A stretch of 64,000 nucleotides of DNA, taken from contig CP064988.1 in NCBI GenBank assembly GCA_016699855.1, forward strand, positions 3,066,501-3,130,500. Direction: 5' to 3'. Every line of letters begins with the position of its first letter. The first letter of the stretch is position 1. The stretch is from Rhodospirillales bacterium. Its GTDB lineage: Bacteria; Pseudomonadota; Alphaproteobacteria; Reyranellales; Reyranellaceae. The position numbers and the translations under genes are program-made. Shown here one piece after another: positions 18,591 through 26,396 of this stretch. The notes below the pieces were generated by a model. The model was not told the DNA's origin. It saw only the letters and a list, made by a program, of their open reading frames with translations, and did not search any database.

Positions 18591-18614
18591 TATAATTTGC
18601 ATAGTAAATGCAAA
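18591..18614 (+). promoter_or_regulatory. -10 box overlapped by an inverted repeat upstream of the island operon
   Basis: A consensus TATAAT at 18591-18596 runs directly into a 7-base inverted repeat, TTTGCAT (18596-18602), five bases, ATGCAAA (18608-18614). It lies about 70 bases before the first island gene. No good -35 is seen at 17 bases. This arrangement is what an operator for the island's own helix-turn-helix protein would look like; that link is inference. Confidence 0.45.
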
Positions 18615-18684
18615 AATAGGATGGCTTGAAATAGCCCACTTCACACTGTACTTCACAAGTATTGCTAGAGAGCTCGGGGAAAAA

Positions 18685-19491
18685 ATGACAGAAGCGCTCG
18701 CACCGCTGACCGGGCCGTCGCCAACCGAAGTGCACTTGCCTCGCGCGCCGCTCGTGCGCGTCATCGCGCAGGTGCGTTTCGAGCCCATCTTGGCGATCCG
18801 CCTTGCTGATCGCGTTGCTACATTCCAAGAGATTGTCCGCGGGAAATATCCATTCCTTAAAGAAGACCGCGTTCATCAGGTGGAGGTGGCGCTTGGTCCC
18901 GCCGTTCCGCCGCAGATCAAGGAAGCGATCCTGTGGCGATTCTCAGACCAAGAGGAGCAGGTCACCTGGAGAGTTAGCTTGGGTGTCGATTTCGTCGCCT
19001 TAGAAACTACCGCCTACGAGAGTCGTGACAATTTCCTCCAACGTCTTCGTGAAATCGTTGACGGTGTTGAAGCGGTATTCAAGCCACAAGAGGTTCGACG
19101 GTTTGGACTGCGATATATTGATCGCCTGACTGGAGACGCCATGTTGCGGGCTAGCGATCTCATACGCGCCGAAGTTTTGGGGATTGCACAAGGACGGATC
19201 GGTGGAGCGGCAAGGCATATCCTCACGGAGACGATACTGGATGCTGAGGAAGGTGTAATCCAAGCGCGATGGGGGCGCCTTCCACCCAAGGCGACGATCG
19301 ATCCAAATGCAATTGAGCCGATCGATGAGCCAAGTTGGCTTTTAGATCTCGACATGTCAACGCGGTCTAAGCAAAGCTTCGATGGCGACGGTATTTCGAA
19401 AACGGCGACGGCGTTTGCGGAGCGCATCTACACCGTGTTTCGGTGGATGGTCACTACGGAATTTCTCCGCTTCTATGGAGGCAAGCCGTGA
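18685..19491 (+). CDS. TIGR04255 family protein
   Basis: A 268-residue protein that matches the sporadically distributed TIGR04255 family, of unknown function. Recognisable features are an N-terminal HLPRAPLVRVIAQVRFEP block, a WRVSLGVDFVALETTAYESRDNF strand pair and the conserved FGLRYIDRL motif. C-terminal residues FRWMVTTEFLRFYGG also fit. The start chosen is ATG 18685, with GGGGA upstream, because family members begin just before the PRAPL block; the longer open frame to 18532 runs through the promoter region. Its stop overlaps the start of the next gene by four bases. Composition differs from the host. In other genomes such genes are patchy, consistent with mobile or defence-like cargo, but no activity is known to me. 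Confidence 0.78.
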   Translation: MTEALAPLTGPSPTEVHLPRAPLVRVIAQVRFEPILAIRLADRVATFQEIVRGKYPFLKEDRVHQVEVALGPAVPPQIKEAILWRFSDQEEQVTWRVSLGVDFVALETTAYESRDNFLQRLREIVDGVEAVFKPQEVRRFGLRYIDRLTGDAMLRASDLIRAEVLGIAQGRIGGAARHILTETILDAEEGVIQARWGRLPPKATIDPNAIEPIDEPSWLLDLDMSTRSKQSFDGDGISKTATAFAERIYTVFRWMVTTEFLRFYGGKP

Positions 19492-20153
19492 GTATGTTGG
19501 CACCATCCATCGGCAATGGGACGTCGACGTCAGGCTTCGGCGCAATGATACGAGTCAGCGCGCTCAACGCTGCAATTTTCGTCGGGGCGTCCCTCTTTGC
19601 CGACGCAACCGGAAATTCGTACCCATCTCACTATCCAAATGAGGCGACCGCAGCCGAGCCGCAGGGTAAAGTGGCCCCATCTGAGCCCCAGTCAACATCT
19701 GAAGCAGTACTTGAAATTCGGCGCATCTCTGGCCTGACTTGGGAAGAGATCGCTTCGATCTTCGGCGTTACGCGACGAAGCCTACATCACTGGGCCAGCG
19801 GCAAGATCCTATCTGCTTCGAATGAAAGGCGTGTCCGGCAGGTCCTTAGAGTTGTGAAAAACGTAAATCGGAGTGACTCAGCTCAAACGCGCACTCTACT
19901 ACTTGACGATACGTACGCGGGCGTGTCGATCGTAGACTTAATGAGGAGCGATGCAATATCAAGCGCAATTGAACGAGTCGGCCCAAGTTTGGTTTCTTTT
20001 GCCAATACGCCGCGAACGCCTCTTTCGCGCGAGGCGCTGTTGTCACGTCGCTTGCCGAGCCTATCCGAATCCCTCGACATTGATCAGGCGCGTCCCGCGC
20101 TTGCTGCAAATGCGCGTCCAGCGCGCGTGACCCGCGTTCCGACAAAGAGTTGA
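19488..20153 (+). CDS. helix-turn-helix protein of the island operon
   Basis: A 221-residue protein starting at GTG 19488, whose GTGA overlaps the stop of the TIGR04255 gene. Residues 76-126 form a helix-turn-helix of XRE-like type, with the scanner pattern LTWEEIASIFGVTRRSLHHWASGK followed by a basic helix (NERRVRQVLRVVKNV). The first 70 residues are Ser/Thr/Ala-rich and probably flexible. The C-terminal 90 residues have a helical LLLDDTYAGVSIVDLMRSD block and a basic tail (ARPARVTRVPTKS). It is the likely regulator or DNA-binding component of the three-gene unit. No family name is assigned beyond the HTH. Confidence 0.7.
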   Translation: MSMLAPSIGNGTSTSGFGAMIRVSALNAAIFVGASLFADATGNSYPSHYPNEATAAEPQGKVAPSEPQSTSEAVLEIRRISGLTWEEIASIFGVTRRSLHHWASGKILSASNERRVRQVLRVVKNVNRSDSAQTRTLLLDDTYAGVSIVDLMRSDAISSAIERVGPSLVSFANTPRTPLSREALLSRRLPSLSESLDIDQARPALAANARPARVTRVPTKS

Positions 20154-20157
20154 GGTA

Positions 20158-21036
20158 ATGGCTGAATCTGTGGAGGCAGATGAGACTGACGTAGATCGCG
20201 CACTTCAGGTGTGGCGCCAAGGTGACGTGACGTTGTCACCGAATATCGGCTTCGTCCATTGGGCGAATATCGTGCATCCCCTTGCGTATGCATCGAAGCA
20301 AGCCGTGGCACAGAGGAATAGCGATGACGATTTTCCGGACGGTCATATGCTTGTCGAAGATTCCGCAATTGAAGGATTCGTCATTCTCAGCCAGACTTGC
20401 GATATCGTGCGAGCGAGCAATGATCGTCACTATGTCGAAGTTGCGCCGCTGATACGCGTGTCACCAGAGTTTCTCGATGAGGTGCGCCGCGTTCGCCGGC
20501 CGGCTTTCGTATACATCCCTGCTACGGCTGCGGAACGGCTTATTGCCGACCTAGACCGCACTATGACCGTCGAGAAGAGCGTAGTAGCCACCTGGAAGCG
20601 AACGCCGGGATGGGCGACAGATGCGGAGTCACGTAGCATCGCTCAAGCGCTATCGCGGCAGCGCGCGCGATTCGCATTTCCTGATGATTTCAATGCTGCC
20701 TTAGCGCCCTTAGCATCGCGATTTCGTGCCAAGCACAACAAGGCAAGCTCCGAAGGGGCCTATATGCGCGCACTGTCGGAGATTCGTGTTCGGGCAGCGC
20801 CTTCTTGGGACGACCCGATCGTTCAGTTGACGGTGTGGTTTGTCAAAGACGAGGCCTCAACTCCTGACATAGTGGATTGGTCGGGCGTCATCGACAAGTG
20901 GGTTGAGTTAATAGGTCAATCCGGGCGTTTTCGTGTTGAAAGCGCAATTGCCGTTCGCCTTGAGGATATGACCGCGCGCGACTACGTAGATAGCGATCGC
21001 TTGGATCTTGACCATCTATCGATTGGGAGGCCGTAG
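20158..21036 (+). CDS. unknown protein, third gene of the island operon (SQTCD motif)
   Basis: A 292-residue protein I cannot place in a named family. It starts four bases after the preceding stop with GAGG immediately before the ATG. It is acidic at the N terminus (ADETDVD), has a WRQGDV turn at residues 19-24, and contains a single cysteine (Cys81) in the block GFVILSQTCDIVRAS. That block looks like a conserved functional site because it sits at the end of a hydrophobic strand. A second strand-rich region follows (HYVEVAPLIRVSP), then a helical middle and a C-terminal WSGVIDKWVELIGQSGRF segment. No signal peptide or membrane segment is visible, so it is cytoplasmic. Confidence 0.7.
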   Translation: MAESVEADETDVDRALQVWRQGDVTLSPNIGFVHWANIVHPLAYASKQAVAQRNSDDDFPDGHMLVEDSAIEGFVILSQTCDIVRASNDRHYVEVAPLIRVSPEFLDEVRRVRRPAFVYIPATAAERLIADLDRTMTVEKSVVATWKRTPGWATDAESRSIAQALSRQRARFAFPDDFNAALAPLASRFRAKHNKASSEGAYMRALSEIRVRAAPSWDDPIVQLTVWFVKDEASTPDIVDWSGVIDKWVELIGQSGRFRVESAIAVRLEDMTARDYVDSDRLDLDHLSIGRP

Positions 21037-21110
21037 CGTCGGCTACCGCCAATGACATTTGCCGGATGGCGCGTTACTTCAACCAACGGCGACGCACTGG
21101 CCAGCCGCCC

Positions 21111-22271
21111 TCAGATGCTCAGGTCGAGCAGGTTGTAGTCCCTGATCCCGGCTTTGGCGGCGGCGTCCCAGCGATGGACCTCGCCGGCGTCGGCGTGCGG
21201 CTTGTAGACGTAGGGCGTCTCGTCGGGGAAGCGTTGGCGGCGCGCGTCGATGCCGTAGCCGATCAGGCGCGCGCGCTCGCTGATGCGCGCCTCGTCATAG
21301 GTCGCGGCCGCGTTGTGGATGCCGGCGCCGGTGACGCCGAGCACGGAACGCCGGCGGTGGAAGCCGAAATTCACCGTCACGCGCCAGTCCGGGCTGGTGT
21401 TGGCGAACGAGCCGTGCACGGACTGGCGGTTGGTTATGGCGATGTCGCCGGGCGCGCAGACGATCGGCACGGCGTCGGGCAGCCGCTCGGTGCCGGCCGC
21501 CGCCACCATCGCCTTGATGTCGGCCCGGCCGGTCTTGTGCGAGCCCGGCACCACCCAGACGCCGTTGGCGGGCGTGCAGCCGTAGAGCTGGGCCATGAAA
21601 TTGAAGCCGTGCGAGCCCTGGTCCCAGTCAGGCTTGTCCCAGTGGGTCACGCCGTCCTGGTGCCACGCCACCGACGCGCCGCGGCCCGGCTCCTTGATGA
21701 ACAGCGCCTCGTTGAACGGCACGAAATCCTCGCCGTTCACGGCGGCGGCGACCGCCAGCATGTGGGGGTGCCCGTAGACGCGCAGGGCCGCCTCGGAGAA
21801 CTGCAGCGAGCCCAGGATCAGGTAGACGATCTCCTTGGGCGCGTCGGCGGCGGCCTTCGGCTCGAACATCTTCACCGGATGGCGGCCCATCGCCAGCTTG
21901 GTGCCGCCGAACGGATCGCCCAGCGGCTTCGACCACTGCAGCGTCGGCGCCTGGCAGTCGGCGGCCAGCGCCGGCCGGCCCTTGGCGTCGACGGCGGCGC
22001 CGCGCTCGACCGGCAGGCGGTCCAGGATGTCGCGCAGGTCGGCCTCGATGTCGGCCAGCTCGTCGCGCTTCAGCACGCCCTCGAAGATGTAGAAGCCGCA
22101 GCGCCAGTAGGCCGCGAGGATGTCGGGATGCAGCTTCCCGTCGTCGGTGAAGCGGACGGGCCCGCGGTTGCCCAGCGCGCGGGCGCGGTCCTCGCCCTCG
22201 CGCAGGTAGGCGCGCATCGCCGCCTCCTCGGAGCCGTAGTCGACGTCGATCTTCCGGGCCGGCTGGTTCAT
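21111..22271 (-). CDS. phytanoyl-CoA dioxygenase (PhyH) family protein
   Basis: A 386-residue Fe(II)/2-oxoglutarate dioxygenase of the PhyH type, which hydroxylates small organic substrates. The double-stranded beta-helix shows the metal-binding WHQDGVTHW (HxD) and the distal SVHGSFANTSPDWRVTVNF, which supplies the third His and the 2-oxoglutarate-binding Arg. The start chosen is ATG 22271, with GGAGGA just upstream; a GTG five codons earlier lies inside that ribosome site. It is divergent from the GMC oxidoreductase gene with about 150 bases between them, so the two may share control. The substrate is unknown. Confidence 0.85.
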   Translation of the reverse strand: MNQPARKIDVDYGSEEAAMRAYLREGEDRARALGNRGPVRFTDDGKLHPDILAAYWRCGFYIFEGVLKRDELADIEADLRDILDRLPVERGAAVDAKGRPALAADCQAPTLQWSKPLGDPFGGTKLAMGRHPVKMFEPKAAADAPKEIVYLILGSLQFSEAALRVYGHPHMLAVAAAVNGEDFVPFNEALFIKEPGRGASVAWHQDGVTHWDKPDWDQGSHGFNFMAQLYGCTPANGVWVVPGSHKTGRADIKAMVAAAGTERLPDAVPIVCAPGDIAITNRQSVHGSFANTSPDWRVTVNFGFHRRRSVLGVTGAGIHNAAATYDEARISERARLIGYGIDARRQRFPDETPYVYKPHADAGEVHRWDAAAKAGIRDYNLLDLSI

Positions 22272-22423
22272 GGCGTCCTCCGCCACCGGCCCCGCGCGCG
22301 GCGCCGGCGTTCTCGCGAGCCTAGACCCGGCGACCGGCGGCCGGCAATGCGGCCGGCGACGATCCGGATTGCCGGCGGGCCACCGGGCGCGCTAAGCCGG
22401 CATCATCGGGAGGATGCGGCGGA

Positions 22424-24061
22424 ATGGACAGTTTCGACTACGTGGTCGTCGGCGCCGGCTCGGCCGGCAGCGTGCTCGCGGCCCGGCTGAGCGAGGATTC
22501 CGGCGTCACGGTCTGCGTGCTGGAGGCCGGTCCGTCCGACTGGAACCCGATGATCCACATCCCGGCCGGGTTCATGTACACGCTGGTCAATCCCAGCGTG
22601 AACTGGCTCTACACCTCGGAGCCCAGCGAATGGACCGGCGGCCGCCGAATCGCGGCGCCGCGCGGCAAGACGCTGGGCGGCTCCAGCTCGATCAACGGCC
22701 ACATCTACAACCGCGGCCAGCGCATGGATTTCGACGGCTGGGCGCAGCGCGGCAACCGCGGCTGGGGCTACGCCGACGTGCTGCCGTACTTCCGGCGCAG
22801 CGAGGGCCGCGTCGGCGCCGCCGACGACACCTTCCGAGGCCGCGACGGGCAGCTGCCGATCACCGATCTCGACTGGCGCGACCCGCTGTGCGAGGCGTTC
22901 ATCGAGGGCGCGGTCCAGCAGGGCATCCCGCGCAACACCGACTACAACGGCGCCACCCAGGCCGGCGTCAGCTACGTGCAGCGCATCGTCAGGAACGGCC
23001 GCCGCGTCAGCGCCGCGCGCGGCTTCCTGAAGCCGGCGATGCGGCGGCCCAACCTCGAGGTCCGCACGCGCGCGCACGCCACGGGGATCGTTCTCGACGG
23101 CAAGCGCGCGACGGGCGTGCGCTACCGCAAGGGCGGCCGCGGCGGCCCCGAGGTCGAGGTGCGCGCGCGCAAGGAGGTGATCCTGTGCGGCGGCACGGTG
23201 AACTCGCCGCAGCTGCTGCAGGTGTCCGGCATCGGCCCGGCGCCGCTGCTCCAGTCGCTCGGCATCGACGTCAGGCACGCGCTGGCCGGCGTCGGCGAGA
23301 ACCTGCGCGACCACTACGCGCCGCGCTTCGTGGCGCGCGTCAAGAACGCGCGCAGCATCAACGAGCGCTCGCACGGGCTGAGCCTGGTGGGCGAGGTGCT
23401 GAAGTACGCGGTCGCGCGCAAGGGCATCCTCGCGCTCAACCCGACCCTGGTCTACGTGTTCTGGAAATCCGACGAGCGGGTCGACAACTACGACCTGCAG
23501 CTCACCTTCACGCCCGCCAGCTACAAGGAGGGCGTGCAGTCGAAGCTCGACGACCTGCCGGGCATGACGATCGCCTCGTGGCAGCAGCGGCCCGACAGCG
23601 TCGGCTACATCCGCGCGAAATCCGCCGATCCGTTCGACCACCCCGTCATCCAGCCGAACTACCTCGCCGAGGAGAGCGACCGCCGCGTGCTGCTGGCCGG
23701 CATGAAGCTGGCGCGCCGCCTGCTCGCGTCCGACGCGCTGGCGCCGTACTACGACCACGAGGTGTTCCCCGGCAAGGACGTCCAGTCCGACGCCGGGCTG
23801 ATGGAGGCCGCCAAGCAGCGCGGCACCACCACGTTCCATCTGATGGGCACCTGCCGCATGGCGCCCGACGCCGATCCGAGCGGCGTCGTCGACGACCAGC
23901 TCCGCGTGCGTGGCCTCGCGGGCTTGCGCGTGGTCGACGCCTCGATCATGCCGACCATGCCGTCGGCCAACCTCAACGCGTCGGTGTTGATGATCGCCGA
24001 GAAGGCCGCCGACATGATCCTCGGCAAGCCGGCGCTCGAGGCGGTGCGGCTGGCGGATTGA
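22424..24061 (+). CDS. GMC family oxidoreductase (choline dehydrogenase-like)
   Basis: A 545-residue FAD-dependent alcohol oxidoreductase of the glucose-methanol-choline family. The N terminus has the dinucleotide-binding GAGSAGSVLAARLSE and the GMC signature 1 block GKTLGGSSSINGHIYNRG. Signature 2 appears as GGTVNSPQLLQVSGIGP. The C-terminal half has the HLMGTCRM catalytic-His block, followed by GLRVVDASIMPTMPSANLNA. Length is standard. The ATG at 22424 has GGAGG-like sequence upstream. It is convergent with an LLM oxidoreductase gene, and a palindromic repeat fills the gap. Confidence 0.92.
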   Translation: MDSFDYVVVGAGSAGSVLAARLSEDSGVTVCVLEAGPSDWNPMIHIPAGFMYTLVNPSVNWLYTSEPSEWTGGRRIAAPRGKTLGGSSSINGHIYNRGQRMDFDGWAQRGNRGWGYADVLPYFRRSEGRVGAADDTFRGRDGQLPITDLDWRDPLCEAFIEGAVQQGIPRNTDYNGATQAGVSYVQRIVRNGRRVSAARGFLKPAMRRPNLEVRTRAHATGIVLDGKRATGVRYRKGGRGGPEVEVRARKEVILCGGTVNSPQLLQVSGIGPAPLLQSLGIDVRHALAGVGENLRDHYAPRFVARVKNARSINERSHGLSLVGEVLKYAVARKGILALNPTLVYVFWKSDERVDNYDLQLTFTPASYKEGVQSKLDDLPGMTIASWQQRPDSVGYIRAKSADPFDHPVIQPNYLAEESDRRVLLAGMKLARRLLASDALAPYYDHEVFPGKDVQSDAGLMEAAKQRGTTTFHLMGTCRMAPDADPSGVVDDQLRVRGLAGLRVVDASIMPTMPSANLNASVLMIAEKAADMILGKPALEAVRLAD

Positions 24062-24115
24062 GAACGCGACGCGGGCGCCGTCGCGCGGCGCGCGTTCGCG
24101 CGCTCTTGTCGCTTT

Positions 24116-24182
24116 CGTCATTCCGAGCGCGGCGAGGAATCCTTCGGCGGCGGAAGGATTCCTCGCCGCGCTCGGAATGACG
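24116..24182. repeat. long palindromic intergenic repeat, copy 2
   Basis: Perfect 30-base arms (24116-24145 and 24153-24182) surround a 7-base loop. The arm begins CGTCATTCCGAGCGCGGC, related to copies 1 and 3 but with compensating changes in both arms. It lies between convergent genes. Compensated substitutions imply selection on pairing or frequent conversion between arms. Confidence 0.9.
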
Positions 24183-24243
24183 GAGGGGCTCCGGGATGAC
24201 GGAGAGGGTGTCCGGAATGACGGAGGGGCGTCCGGGACGATGG
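24174..24243. repeat. short imperfect tandem repeat after the palindrome
   Basis: About three units of roughly 20-23 bases follow the palindrome, each built on GGAATGACGGAG or GGGATGACGGAG plus a GGGG(C/T)GTCCG spacer, ending in a degraded unit at about 24232-24243. The unit equals the outer end of the palindrome arm, so the array probably grew by slippage from it. Confidence 0.6.
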
Positions 24244-24268
24244 GCGCGTGTCGATCGCCCGGCCGCCG

Positions 24269-25339
24269 CTACACGAACGCCTTGCGGATGCGGGCCCAGT
24301 CGGCCAGCGCCTCCTCCTGGCCGGGCACGAGCTGGATCGTGAACTGGGTGTAGCCGGCGCCGCGCAGCGCGTCGATGCGCCGCTTGATCTCAGCCTCCGT
24401 CGCGGTGAACGAGGTGGCGCGGATCAGGTCGGCGGTGACGAACGGCCGCTCCTCCGGCTTCACGAACATCAGATGACCGCGGTGGTTGCGCAGCCAGGGC
24501 GCGTCGGCCGGCTCGAAGGTCCGCGCCAGCGCGACGTAGCCGTCGATCTCCTCGCGCGCCTTGGTCGGCATGGCGGTGCCCGGCGCCAGGCCGGAGATCG
24601 CCTCGTCGGCGGCGCGGTGCAGCATGACGGCGGCGCGCGGCCCGGCCTGGAGCATCGCGCGCTCGGAATCGGCGGGTTCGCCCTCCTCCAGCACGCAGCC
24701 CAGCGCGAAGGCCGTCGCCGACAGGTCGCTCTCCGGATGGCCGGCCGCGAGCCACGCCGCCCGCATCGCCTCGACCTCGCGGATGCCGGTCTCGACGTTG
24801 CCGACGAAATCGATCCAGCCCGCCGCCAGCCGCGCCGTCAGCGCCCGCGTGCGCGGCCCGAACGCCGAGAGGTGCAGCGGGATGGGATCGCGCGTGTTGA
24901 ACAGGTCGAGCTCCGGATTGAGGAAGCGGATCCTGCGGCGCTCGCCCTCCATCTCGAAATCGACGATGTCGCCGCGCAGCAGCCCGTAGACCTGCGCGAT
25001 GTAGGTCTCCATCGCCTTCATCTTCATCGCGCCGAAGCCCATCGCGCGGCGCGCCGTGAAGCCGGTGCCGACGCCGAAGTCGATCCGTCCCGGCGCCAGC
25101 TTGTTGAGCGACGCCAGCGCGTTGGCGGCGACCGGCGCGATGCGGTTCGACGGCACCAGCACGCCGGTGCCCAGCCGGATGCGGCGCGTGTTGACCGCCG
25201 CCGCGCCCATGGCGACGAAGCAGTCGGCGCTCAGCATCTGCGTGTCGTAGAACCACGCGTGGGTGAAGCCGAGCTCCTCGGCCCGCTTCGCCAGCGTCCA
25301 CGAATCGGCCGACGTCGGCAGCGCGATTCCGAAATCCAT
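24269..25339 (-). CDS. LLM class flavin-dependent oxidoreductase
   Basis: A 356-residue bacterial luciferase-like monooxygenase-fold protein, using FMN or F420. It starts MDFGIALPTSAD, with the AEELGFTHAWFYD strand-helix, NTRRIRLGTGVLVPSNR and the FGVGTGF block typical of the LLM barrel. Substrates vary widely across this superfamily and none can be assigned here. Length fits. It is convergent with the GMC gene. The clean ATG is at 25339. Confidence 0.87.
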   Translation of the reverse strand: MDFGIALPTSADSWTLAKRAEELGFTHAWFYDTQMLSADCFVAMGAAAVNTRRIRLGTGVLVPSNRIAPVAANALASLNKLAPGRIDFGVGTGFTARRAMGFGAMKMKAMETYIAQVYGLLRGDIVDFEMEGERRRIRFLNPELDLFNTRDPIPLHLSAFGPRTRALTARLAAGWIDFVGNVETGIREVEAMRAAWLAAGHPESDLSATAFALGCVLEEGEPADSERAMLQAGPRAAVMLHRAADEAISGLAPGTAMPTKAREEIDGYVALARTFEPADAPWLRNHRGHLMFVKPEERPFVTADLIRATSFTATEAEIKRRIDALRGAGYTQFTIQLVPGQEEALADWARIRKAFV

Positions 25340-25418
25340 GGATCCCTCCCGTGTGTCGGCGTGTCCGTCCGTCCGGCGATACTAGCGCGGGCCGCGCGGC
25401 GCGGTCACGGCGCGGCGA

Positions 25419-26273
25419 TCAGCCCAGTTCGAAGCTGGTGACGCCGTAGAGCCCGTCGAGGTCGATCGCGGGCGTGGCGCCGGTGTACATCCGCGCGGTC
25501 TCGAAGGACGGCGCCATGCCCAGCGATTCCGCCAGCGCCACGGCGCGCCGGTTCGGCTCGGGCACGTCCAGCGCGACGGCCCCGGCGCCCACGCGCGCGC
25601 GCAACGTCGCGACGATGGCCGCCGCCAGATCGGGATCGTCGGCGAACAGCGGCCCGATCTTGAAGCCGGTCCGGCACGGCCGGATCGCGCCCAGCGCCAC
25701 GATGTCCCCATCGCGCAGCGCGGCGACGGCGGCATGGCCGGGCGCGGACAGCCACGCCGCGAGGAAACCGTCGCGGGGCGCCGCGAAGAAGCGCCGGTCG
25801 TAGGCCGCGAGGCGGTCGAACGGCACCTCGCGGGCGTCGATGATCGTCACATCGCGGGGCGCGGAAGCCGCCGCCGCCGGCGCCGCCGTATCGAAGCGGA
25901 TGTTGCGCCACGCCAGCCGGAATCCCGATTTGCGGTAGTTGTCCTGCTGCGCCGGCACGCCGTCGAGGCCGACGTTGCGGCCGGCGAGGCGGGCCATGCC
26001 GGCGTTCCACAGCGCGATCCCGTGGCCCTGGCCCCGCGCCGCCGGGATCGTGATGTAGAAGCCGAGGAAGCCGACCTCATCGCCGTAGCGCACCACCGAG
26101 ACGCAGCCGACGGGGACGCCGTCGAGAACGCCGACGATGAAGCCCGCGGGATCGGCGAGCTGGAACAGGGCGGCGTCACCGAGCCCTGGATTCCAGCCCT
26201 CGGCGGCGGCCCAGTCGAGCGCCCGCGCCAGATCGGCGGCGGACATGACGCGGATGTCGAGGCGCGGCTGCAT
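25419..26273 (-). CDS. GNAT family N-acetyltransferase (YitH-like, two-domain)
   Basis: A 284-residue protein with an N-terminal GNAT acetyltransferase domain. The acetyl-CoA loop is seen as ITIPAARGQGHGIALWNAGM (R/Q-x-x-G-x-G/A type), followed by GVPAQQDNYRKSGF. The C-terminal half (from about residue 130) is a second GNAT-like domain ending EPNRRAVALAESLGMAPSFETARMYTG, as in YitH-type proteins with an acetyltransferase-18 domain. The substrate is unknown. It lies on the minus strand between the LLM gene and phaZ with no tight coupling. Confidence 0.82.
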   Translation of the reverse strand: MQPRLDIRVMSAADLARALDWAAAEGWNPGLGDAALFQLADPAGFIVGVLDGVPVGCVSVVRYGDEVGFLGFYITIPAARGQGHGIALWNAGMARLAGRNVGLDGVPAQQDNYRKSGFRLAWRNIRFDTAAPAAAASAPRDVTIIDAREVPFDRLAAYDRRFFAAPRDGFLAAWLSAPGHAAVAALRDGDIVALGAIRPCRTGFKIGPLFADDPDLAAAIVATLRARVGAGAVALDVPEPNRRAVALAESLGMAPSFETARMYTGATPAIDLDGLYGVTSFELG

Positions 26274-26396
26274 CGCGCGAGGCTAGGGCGGTTCCCGCGC
26301 CGGCGCCACCGCCGGCGTCATCTTCATCTCCATCTTCCCTTCTCCCCGGAGGACGCGGGAGAAGGGAGGACGGTCCGCGGACCGCCGGACGCCGAG

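Larger units (their letters stand above)
18481..21060. other. AT-richer three-gene island between selO and a PhyH gene
   Basis: Base composition drops visibly from about 18.43 kb to 21.05 kb, with many AT-ending codons (for example aaa, gat, tta) that are rare elsewhere in the window, and returns to the background at 21.06 kb. The three genes are plus-strand, overlapping or nearly touching, and flanked by minus-strand housekeeping-type genes. No integrase, transposase, tRNA or obvious direct repeats were seen at the edges, so the transfer mechanism is unknown. Confidence 0.75.
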
